64,000 bases of DNA, from assembly GCF_009755665.1 (NCBI RefSeq), contig NZ_CP046622.1:1674001-1738000 (forward strand), read 5' to 3'. Made by a program: the position numbers and the translations under genes. Position 1 is the stretch's first letter; the number at the start of each line of letters is the position of its first letter. A model generated the notes under the pieces. That model was not told where the DNA came from. It made no database searches and saw only the letters and a program-made list of their open reading frames with translations. Source of the stretch: Variovorax paradoxus (GTDB lineage: Bacteria; Pseudomonadota; Gammaproteobacteria; Burkholderiales; Burkholderiaceae_C). Of the stretch, positions 28,602-36,497 are shown piece by piece.

Positions 28602-29893
28602 CCCTGTTCCCCGTTCGTTCCTGGTGCCGCGCAGGTGGCGCACTCCTGATTGCCGCAGCCTGCCAGGCCGCGCTGGCCGCACCCGATGCGCGCATCGCCT
28701 CGCTGGCGGCCGAGCAGAAGCAGCCGCTGCTCGATTCGCTGTCGCAGCTCGTGGGCATCGAGTCCGGCAGCCGCGATCTCGAGGGCTTGGAGAAGATCTC
28801 CGATCTCATCGCCGGCAAGCTCAAGGCGCTGGGCGGCGAGGTCGAGCTCATCGACACCAGCGCCGAGGCCTACCGCATGGAGGACACGCCCGAGAAGATG
28901 GGCCGCGCCGTGCGGGCCACCTTCAAGGGCACGGGCAAGAAGAAGATCATGCTCATTGCGCACATGGACACGGTCTACACCGTGGGCATGCTCGGCAAGC
29001 AGCCCTTCCGCGTCGAAGGCGACAAGGCCTACGGCCTTGGCATTGCCGACGACAAACAGGGCGTGGCGGTCATCATCCACACGGTGGCGATGCTGCAGGC
29101 GCTCAAGTTCAAGGAATATGGCACGCTCACCGTGCTGATCAACGGCGACGAGGAAATCAGTTCGCCCGGTTCACGCGCGCTCATCACGCGGCTCGGCGGC
29201 GAGCACGACGCGGTGCTGTCGTTCGAAGGCGCCTCGGTCAAGGAAGACAAGCTCTCGCTTGCCACTGCGGGCATCGCATCGGTCACGCTCAACGTCACCG
29301 GCAAGGCATCGCATGCGGGCTCTGCGCCCGAGCTGGGCGTGAACGCGCTCTACGAACTCTCGCACCAGGTGCTGCAGATGCGCGACCTGTCAGACCCGGC
29401 AACGGGCCTGAAGATGAACTGGACCATCTCGAAGTCGGGCAGCAACCGCAACGTGATTCCGGCGAGTGCCACCGCCAGCGCCGATGTGCGCGTGCTGAAG
29501 GTGAGCGACTACGACCGCATCGAGCAGCAGGTGCAGGAGCGCGTGAAGAAGCAGCTGATTCCCGAGGCCAAGGTCGAGCTGAAGTTCGAGCGCCGCCGTC
29601 CGCCGCTCGAAGCCACCGACGCCTCGCGCTCGCTTGCCGCGCACGCGCAGCGCATCTACAAGGACGAGATCGGCAAGCCGCTGGGCGCTGACGACAAGGC
29701 CGCCGGCGGCGGTACCGACGCGGCGTTTGCCGCCCTCAAGACCAAGGCGCCGGTGGTCGAGCGCTTCGGCCTGCAGGGCTTTGGCGCGCACTCGGCAGAT
29801 GCCGAATACGTGCTGGTCGATTCCATCGAGCCGCGGCTCTATCTTGCGACCCGCATGGTGATGGACCTTTCGCGCAACAAGGTGGGCAACTGA
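28598..29893 (+). CDS. Periplasmic M20 metallopeptidase (carboxypeptidase G2-like)
   Basis: A 431-residue zinc exopeptidase with a signal peptide (cut near residue 27 after AALAA). Di-zinc ligands and catalytic residues are visible: HMDTVY (His and Asp), GLGIADDKQG (bridging Asp), INGDEEISSPGS (general-base and ligand Glu), and the late GFGAHSADAEYV. The central dimerisation domain follows LNVTGKASHAGSAPE. The family removes C-terminal glutamate from folates or peptides; the exact substrate is open. It overlaps the upstream LysR gene by 4 bp and ends 3 bp before a second LysR gene. Confidence 0.9.
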   Translation: MTLFPVRSWCRAGGALLIAAACQAALAAPDARIASLAAEQKQPLLDSLSQLVGIESGSRDLEGLEKISDLIAGKLKALGGEVELIDTSAEAYRMEDTPEKMGRAVRATFKGTGKKKIMLIAHMDTVYTVGMLGKQPFRVEGDKAYGLGIADDKQGVAVIIHTVAMLQALKFKEYGTLTVLINGDEEISSPGSRALITRLGGEHDAVLSFEGASVKEDKLSLATAGIASVTLNVTGKASHAGSAPELGVNALYELSHQVLQMRDLSDPATGLKMNWTISKSGSNRNVIPASATASADVRVLKVSDYDRIEQQVQERVKKQLIPEAKVELKFERRRPPLEATDASRSLAAHAQRIYKDEIGKPLGADDKAAGGGTDAAFAALKTKAPVVERFGLQGFGAHSADAEYVLVDSIEPRLYLATRMVMDLSRNKVGN

Positions 29894-29896
29894 CCG

Positions 29897-30799
29897 ATGC
29901 GGCTGCGCCACATCGAGGTCTTCAACGCCATCATGCTCACGGGCAGCGTGAGCGCGGCGGCGCGGCTCATCAACATCACGCAGCCGGCGGTGAGCCGCAC
30001 GCTGCAGCATGCCGAGCTGCAACTGGGCTTTCCGCTGTTCCAGCGCGCCAAGGGGCGGTTGACACCGACTACCGAGGCGCTCACGCTGTATCCGCACATC
30101 GAGCGGCTGTTCGCGCAACTTGACGAGGTGCAGCGCCTGGCCGCCAACCTGCGCGCGGGCAGCGACACCGGCGAGCTGCGCATCCTCAGCGTGCTCGCAC
30201 TGAGCTACGAGGTGCTGCCGCGCGCGCTCAAGGCGTTTCGCGAAAAGCATCCGGGCTATTCGATCACCGTCGAATCGCTGCATTCGCCGCAGATCATGTC
30301 GGCGCTGCTGCTGCAAGAAGCCGACGTGGGCTTTGTCTTCAGCCCCGCGGTGCATCCCTCACTCACCCAGGAAACGCTCGCCGACACCCGGATGGTGTGC
30401 ATCGCGCCGAAGGGCATGCTTCCGCGTGCGCTGGTGCGCAATGGGTCGGTCGCGCTGCACGACCTGGTGGACCGGCCCGTCATCGGGCTCGACAGCCGCG
30501 ACCCGGTGGGCACCAGCCTGAGCCAAGCCTGCCGACAGGCCGGCGTCGGCTTTCAGCAGGCGGTGGTCACCGTGCAGACTTATCACGCCGCACTGTCGAT
30601 GGCCCACCACGGGCTGGGCGTGGCGCTGGTCGATGCCTGCACGGCACGCTCGGCCGACAGCAGCAAGGTCGAGGTGCTGGCGCTGGAGCCGCACATCCCG
30701 GTACCGGTGCGCGCGCTGCGCTTTGCGGGACGGCCCGATTCAGTGGCGGTCCGCGGAATTACGCGCTGCATGCGCGAGGCGATAGAGCAGGCGGCCTGA
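29897..30799 (+). CDS. LysR-family transcriptional regulator
   Basis: A 300-residue regulator starting directly in the helix-turn-helix (MRLRHIEVFNAIMLTGSVSAAARLINITQPAVSRTLQHAE), with an effector-binding domain from about residue 90. It follows the M20 peptidase by only 3 bp, so it is almost certainly co-transcribed with it. It resembles regulators of amino-acid catabolism and also faces the D-amino-acid dehydrogenase gene 23 bp downstream on the opposite strand. Confidence 0.88.
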   Translation: MRLRHIEVFNAIMLTGSVSAAARLINITQPAVSRTLQHAELQLGFPLFQRAKGRLTPTTEALTLYPHIERLFAQLDEVQRLAANLRAGSDTGELRILSVLALSYEVLPRALKAFREKHPGYSITVESLHSPQIMSALLLQEADVGFVFSPAVHPSLTQETLADTRMVCIAPKGMLPRALVRNGSVALHDLVDRPVIGLDSRDPVGTSLSQACRQAGVGFQQAVVTVQTYHAALSMAHHGLGVALVDACTARSADSSKVEVLALEPHIPVPVRALRFAGRPDSVAVRGITRCMREAIEQAA

Positions 30800-30822
30800 G
30801 GGCGGCCTGCCGCCCGTGAAGC

Positions 30823-32049
30823 TCAGGCCAATGACTCCGCGGGCTCCAGCGCATCGGCAATCCGCCGTGCGGAGCCGAAAGCCAGTGTGAAGCCCAACGC
30901 GCCGTGCCCGGTGTTGAACAGCATGTTCGGTGGGGCGCTCGCAAGTCGGCCGATGATCGGCAGGCCCTTCGGCGTGGCGGGCCGCATGCCGGTCCACGGG
31001 TGCAGTTCTTCGAGCCGGCTCGCATGCGGGAACACCGCGCGCGTTGCGGCTGCCAGGGTTTCGATGCGCGTGGCCGGAATGCTCGCGTCGTGCCCCACGA
31101 GTTCCGCCATGCCCGCCACCCGCAGCCGCGACCCGATGCGCGCGAACACCACTTTGCGTGCGCTGTCGGTCACGTTCACGCTGGGCGCGGCGCCGGGCGC
31201 AGGATCGACCTCGACGGTGATGCTGTAGCCCTTGAGCGGGTACACCGGCAGGTAGGCGCCGAGCGCACGCCCGAGCTTGTGCGAGGCCGAGCCGAGCGCC
31301 ATCACGAAGGCGTCGGACTCCACGTCGCCATCACTCGTTTTCACGGCGGCCACGCGGCCTTCGCTGCGCGCGAAGCCGTGCACGTCGGCACCGAGCAGAA
31401 AGCGCACGCCGCGCCCGCTGAGCACCCGCATCAGTTCGCCGCAAACCTTCAGGCAATCGGCCGCGCACTCGCTGGGCGTGTAGACAGCGCCGGCCATCTG
31501 GTCGCGATAGCCGGCGAGCGCGGGCTCGATGGCGGCGCATTCGTCGGGCGAAACAATGCGCTGGTCGCTGCCCATGGCGCGCTGCAGTTCGAGTTGCGCG
31601 CGCGCACCTTCAAGCGAGGCCGCGCTGGCGTAGAGCACCAGCTTGCCGGTGGCGGAAAAATCGCAGTCGGGGGCGACGTCGGCCTGCATGGCCTCGAAGC
31701 CGCTGCGGCTCAGCGCCGCCAGCGCCAACAGCTGCGCCGTGGTGTCGCGCGAGGTCTGCGCATTGCAGGCCGCAAGAAAGGCCAGGCCCCAGCGCCACTG
31801 CAGCGGGTCGAGCTGCGGCCGCAGCTTGAGCGGCGAAGAAGGCGAGAGCAGCAGCTTGGGCAGCTGTTTCCATATCGACGGATCGGCCAGCGGCTGCACA
31901 TACGAGTAGCTGAGCTGCGCGCCGTTTCCGCCGCTGGCGCCCGCACCGGGGGCCGCGCGGTCGATCACCGTGACTTGATGGCCCAGGCGTTCGAGTTGCC
32001 AGGCGGTGGCCAGGCCCACGATGCCGGCGCCGAGCACACACACATGCAT
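30823..32049 (-). CDS. dadA: D-amino-acid dehydrogenase (DadA-like, FAD)
   Basis: A 408-residue FAD enzyme that oxidatively deaminates D-amino acids and passes electrons to the respiratory chain at the inner membrane. The N-terminal dinucleotide fold (VCVLGAGIVGLATAWQL), the acidic end of beta-2 (VTVIDR), GNGAQLSYSYVQPLADPS and the C-terminal FAD motif WTGMRPATPKGLPIIG are diagnostic. The start at 32049 places the Rossmann motif at residues 3-19; an upstream frame is rejected. No alanine racemase is adjacent; a solute-binding protein is divergent. Confidence 0.88.
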   Translation of the reverse strand: MHVCVLGAGIVGLATAWQLERLGHQVTVIDRAAPGAGASGGNGAQLSYSYVQPLADPSIWKQLPKLLLSPSSPLKLRPQLDPLQWRWGLAFLAACNAQTSRDTTAQLLALAALSRSGFEAMQADVAPDCDFSATGKLVLYASAASLEGARAQLELQRAMGSDQRIVSPDECAAIEPALAGYRDQMAGAVYTPSECAADCLKVCGELMRVLSGRGVRFLLGADVHGFARSEGRVAAVKTSDGDVESDAFVMALGSASHKLGRALGAYLPVYPLKGYSITVEVDPAPGAAPSVNVTDSARKVVFARIGSRLRVAGMAELVGHDASIPATRIETLAAATRAVFPHASRLEELHPWTGMRPATPKGLPIIGRLASAPPNMLFNTGHGALGFTLAFGSARRIADALEPAESLA

Positions 32050-32181
32050 GGGGCAACTTTCCAAAGGAGGGGGCAAAGAGAGGGGAGTGCTGAATGTAGG
32101 CGCGCGCACGCCTGCCCGGAAATGCCAAAAGCGCGGTGGCCCATAGCCAAAGCGCATGCCTTGATGCTCGCTCTTCCTAAC

Positions 32182-32200
32182 CCATAACCTTTGGGTATGG
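32182..32200. promoter_or_regulatory. Candidate LysR-type operator between dadA and the binding-protein gene
   Basis: The perfect half-sites CCATA (32182-32186) and TATGG (32196-32200) flank nine bases, and within them ATA-N9-TAT meets the loose T-N11-A LysR rule. It lies in the 233-bp divergent region. The nearest LysR gene is the one ending at 30799. Support is by pattern only. Confidence 0.35.
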
Positions 32201-32282
32201 CCTAGGGTTCATTTGGAATTGTCGCCATGTGTCACTCCTTCTTACACTGGCCGCTCTGTTCAACCAACTGAAGAAGGCTCGC

Positions 32283-33170
32283 ATGAAACTCTCCGCATTG
32301 ATGGCCGCTGCTGCCGTGGTGCTGCTTACCGCCACCGGCGTCCAGGCCGCCGACACGCTGGCCAAGATCGCCGAGTCCGGCAAGATCACGCTCGCCTACC
32401 GCGAGTCGTCGGTGCCCTTCAGCTACCTGGACGGGCCCAACAAGCCGATCGGGTTCTCGGTCGAACTTTCCAACGCCGTGGTCGAGGCGGTGAAGAAAAA
32501 GCTCAACAAGCCCAACCTGCAGGTGCAGCTGATGCCTGTGACCTCGCAGAACCGCATTCCGCTGATCACCAACGGCACGGTCGACCTGGAGTGCGGCTCC
32601 ACCACCAACAACAGCGCGCGCGGCAAGGACGTGGCCTTTGCCATCAACCATTTCTACACCGGCACGCGCCTGCTGACCAAGAAGTCTTCCAAGATCAAGG
32701 ACTACGCCGACCTGGCGAAGAAGACGGTGGCCAGCACCACCGGCACCACCAACGCGCTGGTCATGCGCAAGTACAACACCGAGAAGAACCTGGACATGGA
32801 CATCGTGCTCGGCAAGGACCACGCCGACGCCTTCCTGCTGGTGGAAAGCGACCGCGCCGTGGCGTTTGCCATGGACGACATCCTGCTGTTCGGTCTGATT
32901 GCCAACGCCAAGAACCCGGCCGACTACGAAGTGGTGGGCGAGGCGCTGCAGGTCGAGCCCTATGCCTGCATGCTGCCCAAGGACGACCCGGCCTTCAAGA
33001 AGCTGGTGGACGACACCTTCATCGGCCTGATGAAGAGCGGCGAGTTCGAGAAGCTCTACACCAAGTGGTTCATGTCGCCGATTCCGCCGAAGAACGTGCC
33101 GCTGAACTTGCCCATGAGCCAGCAGCTCAAGGACAACATCAAGACGCCTTCCGACAAACCGGCCACTTGA
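32283..33170 (+). CDS. Amino-acid ABC transporter solute-binding protein (GltI-like)
   Basis: A 295-residue periplasmic protein with a signal peptide cut after VQAA (about residue 23), then the SBP_bac_3 fold: KITLAYRESSVPFSYLD, PIGFSVELSNAVVEAV, VDLECGSTTNN. It resembles the glutamate/aspartate-binding protein GltI. No permease or ATPase gene is adjacent, so it must work with components encoded elsewhere. Its neighbours (D-amino-acid dehydrogenase and Asp/Glu racemase) point to a D-amino-acid or acidic amino-acid ligand. Confidence 0.87.
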   Translation: MKLSALMAAAAVVLLTATGVQAADTLAKIAESGKITLAYRESSVPFSYLDGPNKPIGFSVELSNAVVEAVKKKLNKPNLQVQLMPVTSQNRIPLITNGTVDLECGSTTNNSARGKDVAFAINHFYTGTRLLTKKSSKIKDYADLAKKTVASTTGTTNALVMRKYNTEKNLDMDIVLGKDHADAFLLVESDRAVAFAMDDILLFGLIANAKNPADYEVVGEALQVEPYACMLPKDDPAFKKLVDDTFIGLMKSGEFEKLYTKWFMSPIPPKNVPLNLPMSQQLKDNIKTPSDKPAT

Positions 33171-33268
33171 GCTCGCCCCCAGGGCTGCGCGCACTTCGTG
33201 TCGCTTCGCCCACCCCCCTTCCGGGGGCAATACCAGCGGCCCGGCAAAGCCGGTTCCGCGGTATTCCT
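33171..33268. repeat. Intergenic repeat with hairpins; shares a 20-mer with 53465-53484
   Basis: The spacer contains a 20-nt word (33188-33207, CGCGCACTTCGTGTCGCTTC) repeated exactly at 53465-53484, a hairpin CCCCC-TT-CCGGGGG near 33214-33227, and CCGGCAAAGCCGG near 33241-33253. This is a composite dispersed repeat typical of these genomes as far as I recall. It may attenuate transcription into the racemase gene. Confidence 0.6.
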
Positions 33269-33284
33269 GAAACAGAGAAAGACC

Positions 33285-34022
33285 ATGGCTTCGACGAACG
33301 TAGTTGGCATTCTGGGCGGCATGGGCCCTGCGGCGGGGGCGGACTTCGTCCGGCTCTTCGTGCAGGCCTGCGCCCAGCAGATGCGCGCGCGCGGCGAGCC
33401 GGTGCGGGACCAGTCTTTTCCCGAGCACTGGCTGGCGCAGGTTCCGGTGCCCGATCGAACCGACGCGCTGGGCTCGGCAGAGACCGGCGCGCACCAGCCG
33501 CTCGAGCCGATGCTGCAGGCATTGGGGCGCCTGGCCGCACTGGGCAGCCAGGCCGTGGCCATTGCCTGCAACACCGCGCACGCCTGGCATTCCCGGCTGC
33601 AGGAACGTTTTCCGCAGGTGGAGCTGCTGCACATGGCACGCGAGGTGGCACAGCATCTTGCCGCGCAAGGCGCGGGCAACGTGGCGCTGATGGCCACCGA
33701 AGGCACTTATCGCGTGCGCCTCTACGAACATGCGCTAGCCGAAGCGGGGTTCGACTGCCTGGTGCCGCTGCAGGAAGAACGCCGCATCATCACGCGCGGC
33801 ATCTTCGACGGCGTGAAGGCAGGCAACATGCGGCTTGCCGAAGAATGTTTTTCGCAGGTGGCGCTACGGCTCGCGGAAAGGCACGGGCCGGTCACCATCA
33901 TCATGGGCTGCACCGAGGTGCCGCTCGGTCTGCAGGGTTCGGCCGCGGTTGCCGGGCTGAGCCTTGTCGATCCGGCGCAGGTGCTGGCGGCTGCATTGGC
34001 GCGTCGTGCCTATCGCGACTGA
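33285..34022 (+). CDS. Aspartate/glutamate racemase family protein
   Basis: A 245-residue PLP-independent racemase of the Asp/Glu/hydantoin family. Both catalytic Cys are present: Cys95 in AIACNTAHAW and Cys209 in IMGCTEVPL. The N-terminal VVGILGGMGPAAGADF is typical of the aspartate racemase/YgeA branch. It interconverts L- and D-aspartate or glutamate, or a related acid, in the cytoplasm. Together with the nearby FAD D-amino-acid dehydrogenase and binding protein it suggests D-amino-acid use. The ATG at 33285 follows AGAGAAAG. Confidence 0.87.
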   Translation: MASTNVVGILGGMGPAAGADFVRLFVQACAQQMRARGEPVRDQSFPEHWLAQVPVPDRTDALGSAETGAHQPLEPMLQALGRLAALGSQAVAIACNTAHAWHSRLQERFPQVELLHMAREVAQHLAAQGAGNVALMATEGTYRVRLYEHALAEAGFDCLVPLQEERRIITRGIFDGVKAGNMRLAEECFSQVALRLAERHGPVTIIMGCTEVPLGLQGSAAVAGLSLVDPAQVLAAALARRAYRD

Positions 34023-34153
34023 AGACTCTAGGCTGCACTGCAACCCTGTCGACATACAAGCCCTTGAGATACGGGCCGCTCTGAATTCGCCTACATTGCG
34101 GCGTGCGTTTTCACGCATGCCCCTTGTCCGACGATTCAACTGGAGCCCTTCCC

Positions 34154-35053
34154 ATGTCCCTTCGCGACGACAGCCGTTCCGATTTCGATTCGCTTCGCCC
34201 CGGCGAGAGCACAGAGCAGGGCGCCACGCGCCGCACCGCACTCAAGGCCGCCATTGGCGTGGGCTATGCGGCCGCCGTGATGCCGGTCATGGCGCAGACC
34301 ACCATCAGCACCTCGGCCGAGGGCCTGAAGGCCGGGCCGATCAAGTACACCGTCAACGGCTTCGAGGTGCCCGCCTATGCGGCCGCGCCGGCCGGCAAGA
34401 CGGGGCTGCCCGTGATCCTGGTGATCCAGGAGATATTCGGCGTGCACGAATACATTGCCGACACCTGCCGCCGTTTTGCCCAGCTCGGATACCTGGCCAT
34501 TGCCCCCGAGCTCTATGCGCGCCAGGGCGACCCGCGCGGCTACACCGACATTCCCAAGCTGCAGGCCGACATCGTGAGCAAGGTGCCCGATGCGCAGGTC
34601 ATGGCCGACCTGGACGGCGCGCTCGCGTATGCCGCGGCCAACGGCGGCAACGTTGCCAAGGCCGGCATCACCGGCTTTTGCTGGGGTGGCCGCATCGTGT
34701 GGCTCTATGCCGCCACCGGCAAGGTGAAGGCCGGCGTGGCCTGGTACGGCCGCCTGGTCGGGCAGCCGAGCGAACTGGCGCCCAGGCACCCCGTCGACGT
34801 CGCGGCCAGTCTGCAGGCGCCGGTGCTCGGTTTGTACGGCGGAAAAGACCAGGGCATCCCGCTTGACACGGTTGATAAGATGAAAGCAGCGTTGGCAAAT
34901 GGAACCCCGGCTGCCAAGGCTTCGAGCTTCGTCGTGTATCCCGAAGCAGGCCACGCGTTCCATGCCGACTACCGCCCCAGCTACGTAAAGAGCGCGGCCG
35001 ATGACGGATGGCAGCGCGCCACGGCCTGGTTCAAAGCCAATGGCGTCGTCTGA
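34154..35053 (+). CDS. Dienelactone hydrolase-family protein with Tat-like signal
   Basis: A 299-residue alpha/beta hydrolase. An N-terminal twin-arginine-like signal (ATRRTALKAAIGVGYAAAVMPVMAQ, Arg26-Arg27) suggests folded export. The catalytic triad is Cys176 in GFCWGG, Asp232 in GGKDQGIP and His267 in EAGHAFHADY, the dienelactone-hydrolase arrangement. Exported DLH-family proteins are common, but their substrates are mostly unknown, so a chlorocatechol role should not be assumed. A strong terminator follows. Confidence 0.88.
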   Translation: MSLRDDSRSDFDSLRPGESTEQGATRRTALKAAIGVGYAAAVMPVMAQTTISTSAEGLKAGPIKYTVNGFEVPAYAAAPAGKTGLPVILVIQEIFGVHEYIADTCRRFAQLGYLAIAPELYARQGDPRGYTDIPKLQADIVSKVPDAQVMADLDGALAYAAANGGNVAKAGITGFCWGGRIVWLYAATGKVKAGVAWYGRLVGQPSELAPRHPVDVAASLQAPVLGLYGGKDQGIPLDTVDKMKAALANGTPAAKASSFVVYPEAGHAFHADYRPSYVKSAADDGWQRATAWFKANGVV

Positions 35054-35079
35054 CGACGGCCTGTAGCCACTCACCGCCG

Positions 35080-35111
35080 AAGGCCGTCCCTGTGACGGCC
35101 TTTCTCTTTTT
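35080..35111 (+). terminator. Rho-independent terminator after the dienelactone hydrolase gene
   Basis: AAGGCCGTC (35080-35088) and GACGGCCTT (35094-35102) form a 9-bp perfect stem with loop CCTGT, followed by TCTCTTTTT. Confidence 0.9.
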
Positions 35112-35146
35112 ATGAACGTTGTCGGGCATCGGTGCCCATCGAAATT

Positions 35147-35171
35147 GCGCAAGCAGCTATGAATTTGATAG
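35147..35171. repeat. Short intergenic repeat, copy B, overlapping the ZIP start codon
   Basis: The reverse complement matches copy A at 15375-15402 (core CTAT-n-AAA-n3-ATAGCTG-n-CTTGC). The ATG at 35159 used by the ZIP gene lies inside this repeat, so the repeat supplies the translation start of the gene. Confidence 0.6.
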
Positions 35172-36148
35172 TGATCATCGCGGCGACCCTGGTTGCCGGC
35201 ATCGGAAGCGTGTGGCTCGCGGCCTTGCTCTTGCGCGTGGGCGTGCGCAGCGGCTCGGGCGGGGTGAATTCGCAGCACCTGCTGAGCTTGGCCGCAGGGG
35301 CGCTGCTTGCCACAGCGTTCATGCACCTGTTGCCCGAGGCTTTCGAAAGCCGCATCCAGCCCACGCTGCTGTTCGGCGTGCTGCTGTTCGGCCTGGTGTT
35401 CTTCTTTCTGCTGGACAAGGCCGAGCTCTGGCACCACGGGCACGAGCATCACCACGGCAGCCCCGCGCAGGGGCCGGTCGGCGCAGGGCACAAGGCGGAT
35501 CACGCCGCGCACGATCATGCGCACGGCCACGCCCACGGCCATGATCACGCCGACCACGGCCATTCGCACAGCCATGCGCCTCGCGCGGGCGGCGGCTGGG
35601 CCGTGCTCACCGGCGACAGCGTGCACTGCTTCGGCGACGGCATCCTGATTGCGTCGGCCTTCATCGCGGACATCCGCCTTGGCCTGGTGGCGGCCATTGC
35701 CGTGCTCGCGCACGAGGTGCCGCACCACATCGGCGACCTGGTCGTGCTGCGCGAGAGCTCGGCCAACCAGCGCGCGGCGTTGATCAAGGTGTCGCTCGCC
35801 GGCACGATGACCATGCTCGGCGGCATCGTCGGATGGTGGCTGGTCGACCAGCTGCACGGCTGGCTGCCTTACTTCCTGGTGCTGGCCAGCAGCAGTTTCG
35901 TCTACGTGGCGCTGGCCGACCTGATTCCACAGCTGCAAAAGCGCCTGCCCGCGCGGCAGACCGCGGCGCAGATCGTGTGGCTGGTGGTGGGCATTGCACT
36001 GGTCACGCTCGTGAGCCGGCTTGCGCACGGCGAGCACGATCATGGCCACTCGGAACACGGCCACGCCGAGCACAGTCACGCGGAGCATGACCACGCCGAG
36101 CACGGCCATGCGCACGAACGCGAAGGAGCCCCGGCGCACAAGGACTGA
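35159..36148 (+). CDS. ZIP-family divalent metal transporter
   Basis: A 329-residue inner-membrane protein with about eight helices. Metal-site helices carry ALLATAFMHLLPEAFES, HCFGDGILIASAF and AVLAHEVPHHIGD, the HxxD/HExxHH pattern of ZIP proteins that import zinc, iron or manganese. A His-rich loop (about residues 90-140) and a His/Glu-rich C-terminal tail (about 290-325) probably bind metal. The ATG at 35159 is favoured; an in-frame GTG at 35132 is an alternative, and neither has a clear ribosome binding site. It stands alone behind a terminator. Confidence 0.88.
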   Translation: MNLIVIIAATLVAGIGSVWLAALLLRVGVRSGSGGVNSQHLLSLAAGALLATAFMHLLPEAFESRIQPTLLFGVLLFGLVFFFLLDKAELWHHGHEHHHGSPAQGPVGAGHKADHAAHDHAHGHAHGHDHADHGHSHSHAPRAGGGWAVLTGDSVHCFGDGILIASAFIADIRLGLVAAIAVLAHEVPHHIGDLVVLRESSANQRAALIKVSLAGTMTMLGGIVGWWLVDQLHGWLPYFLVLASSSFVYVALADLIPQLQKRLPARQTAAQIVWLVVGIALVTLVSRLAHGEHDHGHSEHGHAEHSHAEHDHAEHGHAHEREGAPAHKD

Positions 36149-36281
36149 CCCACAGCACGGGTTGGATGGATACGTTCCGAAACCGACGCTGTTCCGGGGA
36201 ATTGACGCACGGCACCTGAAAGAGGTGCAACATTGGGGGTCTGACGAATGTCTCGCTCATCCCATCGCCGAGGAACCGATC

Positions 36282-36497
36282 ATGAACAACGTCGACGCCA
36301 AGAAGCGCCCCGCTCCGCCATCGCCCGAAGATGACGACGACGATTCGCCTGTCGACGACTTCGAGGAATCGGAATCGGAAGCTGCCGACGATCTGTCGGA
36401 TGCAACCGGCATCGACCTGACGGACGCCAGCGAACTCGACGCCGATAACGTGCCCGCGGACGAAGAGTTTGCCCGCGTGATGAACGCGCCCGACTAA
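36282..36497 (+). CDS. Small acidic hypothetical protein
   Basis: A 71-residue, strongly acidic protein with a run of five Asp near residue 19 and repeated DD/EE pairs; it is predicted disordered and soluble with no signal peptide. GAGGAACC precedes the ATG at 36282. A small hairpin (GCACCT-GAAAG-AGGTGC, 36212-36228) lies upstream next to a TTGACG box. It does not match a family I can name. Its stop codon overlaps that of the convergent dauA-like gene. Confidence 0.6.
   Translation: MNNVDAKKRPAPPSPEDDDDDSPVDDFEESESEAADDLSDATGIDLTDASELDADNVPADEEFARVMNAPD

Noticed and set aside
35458..35580. Repetitive His codons in the ZIP gene as a possible tandem repeat or CRISPR-like array
   Set aside because: The periodicity comes from His/Asp/Gly codons within a translated His-rich loop. 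Units are short, irregular and have no spacers.
36021..36281. N-terminal extension of the small acidic protein
   Set aside because: It would overlap the ZIP gene and has unrelated Thr/Met-rich composition. The ATG at 36282 with its ribosome binding site is preferred.
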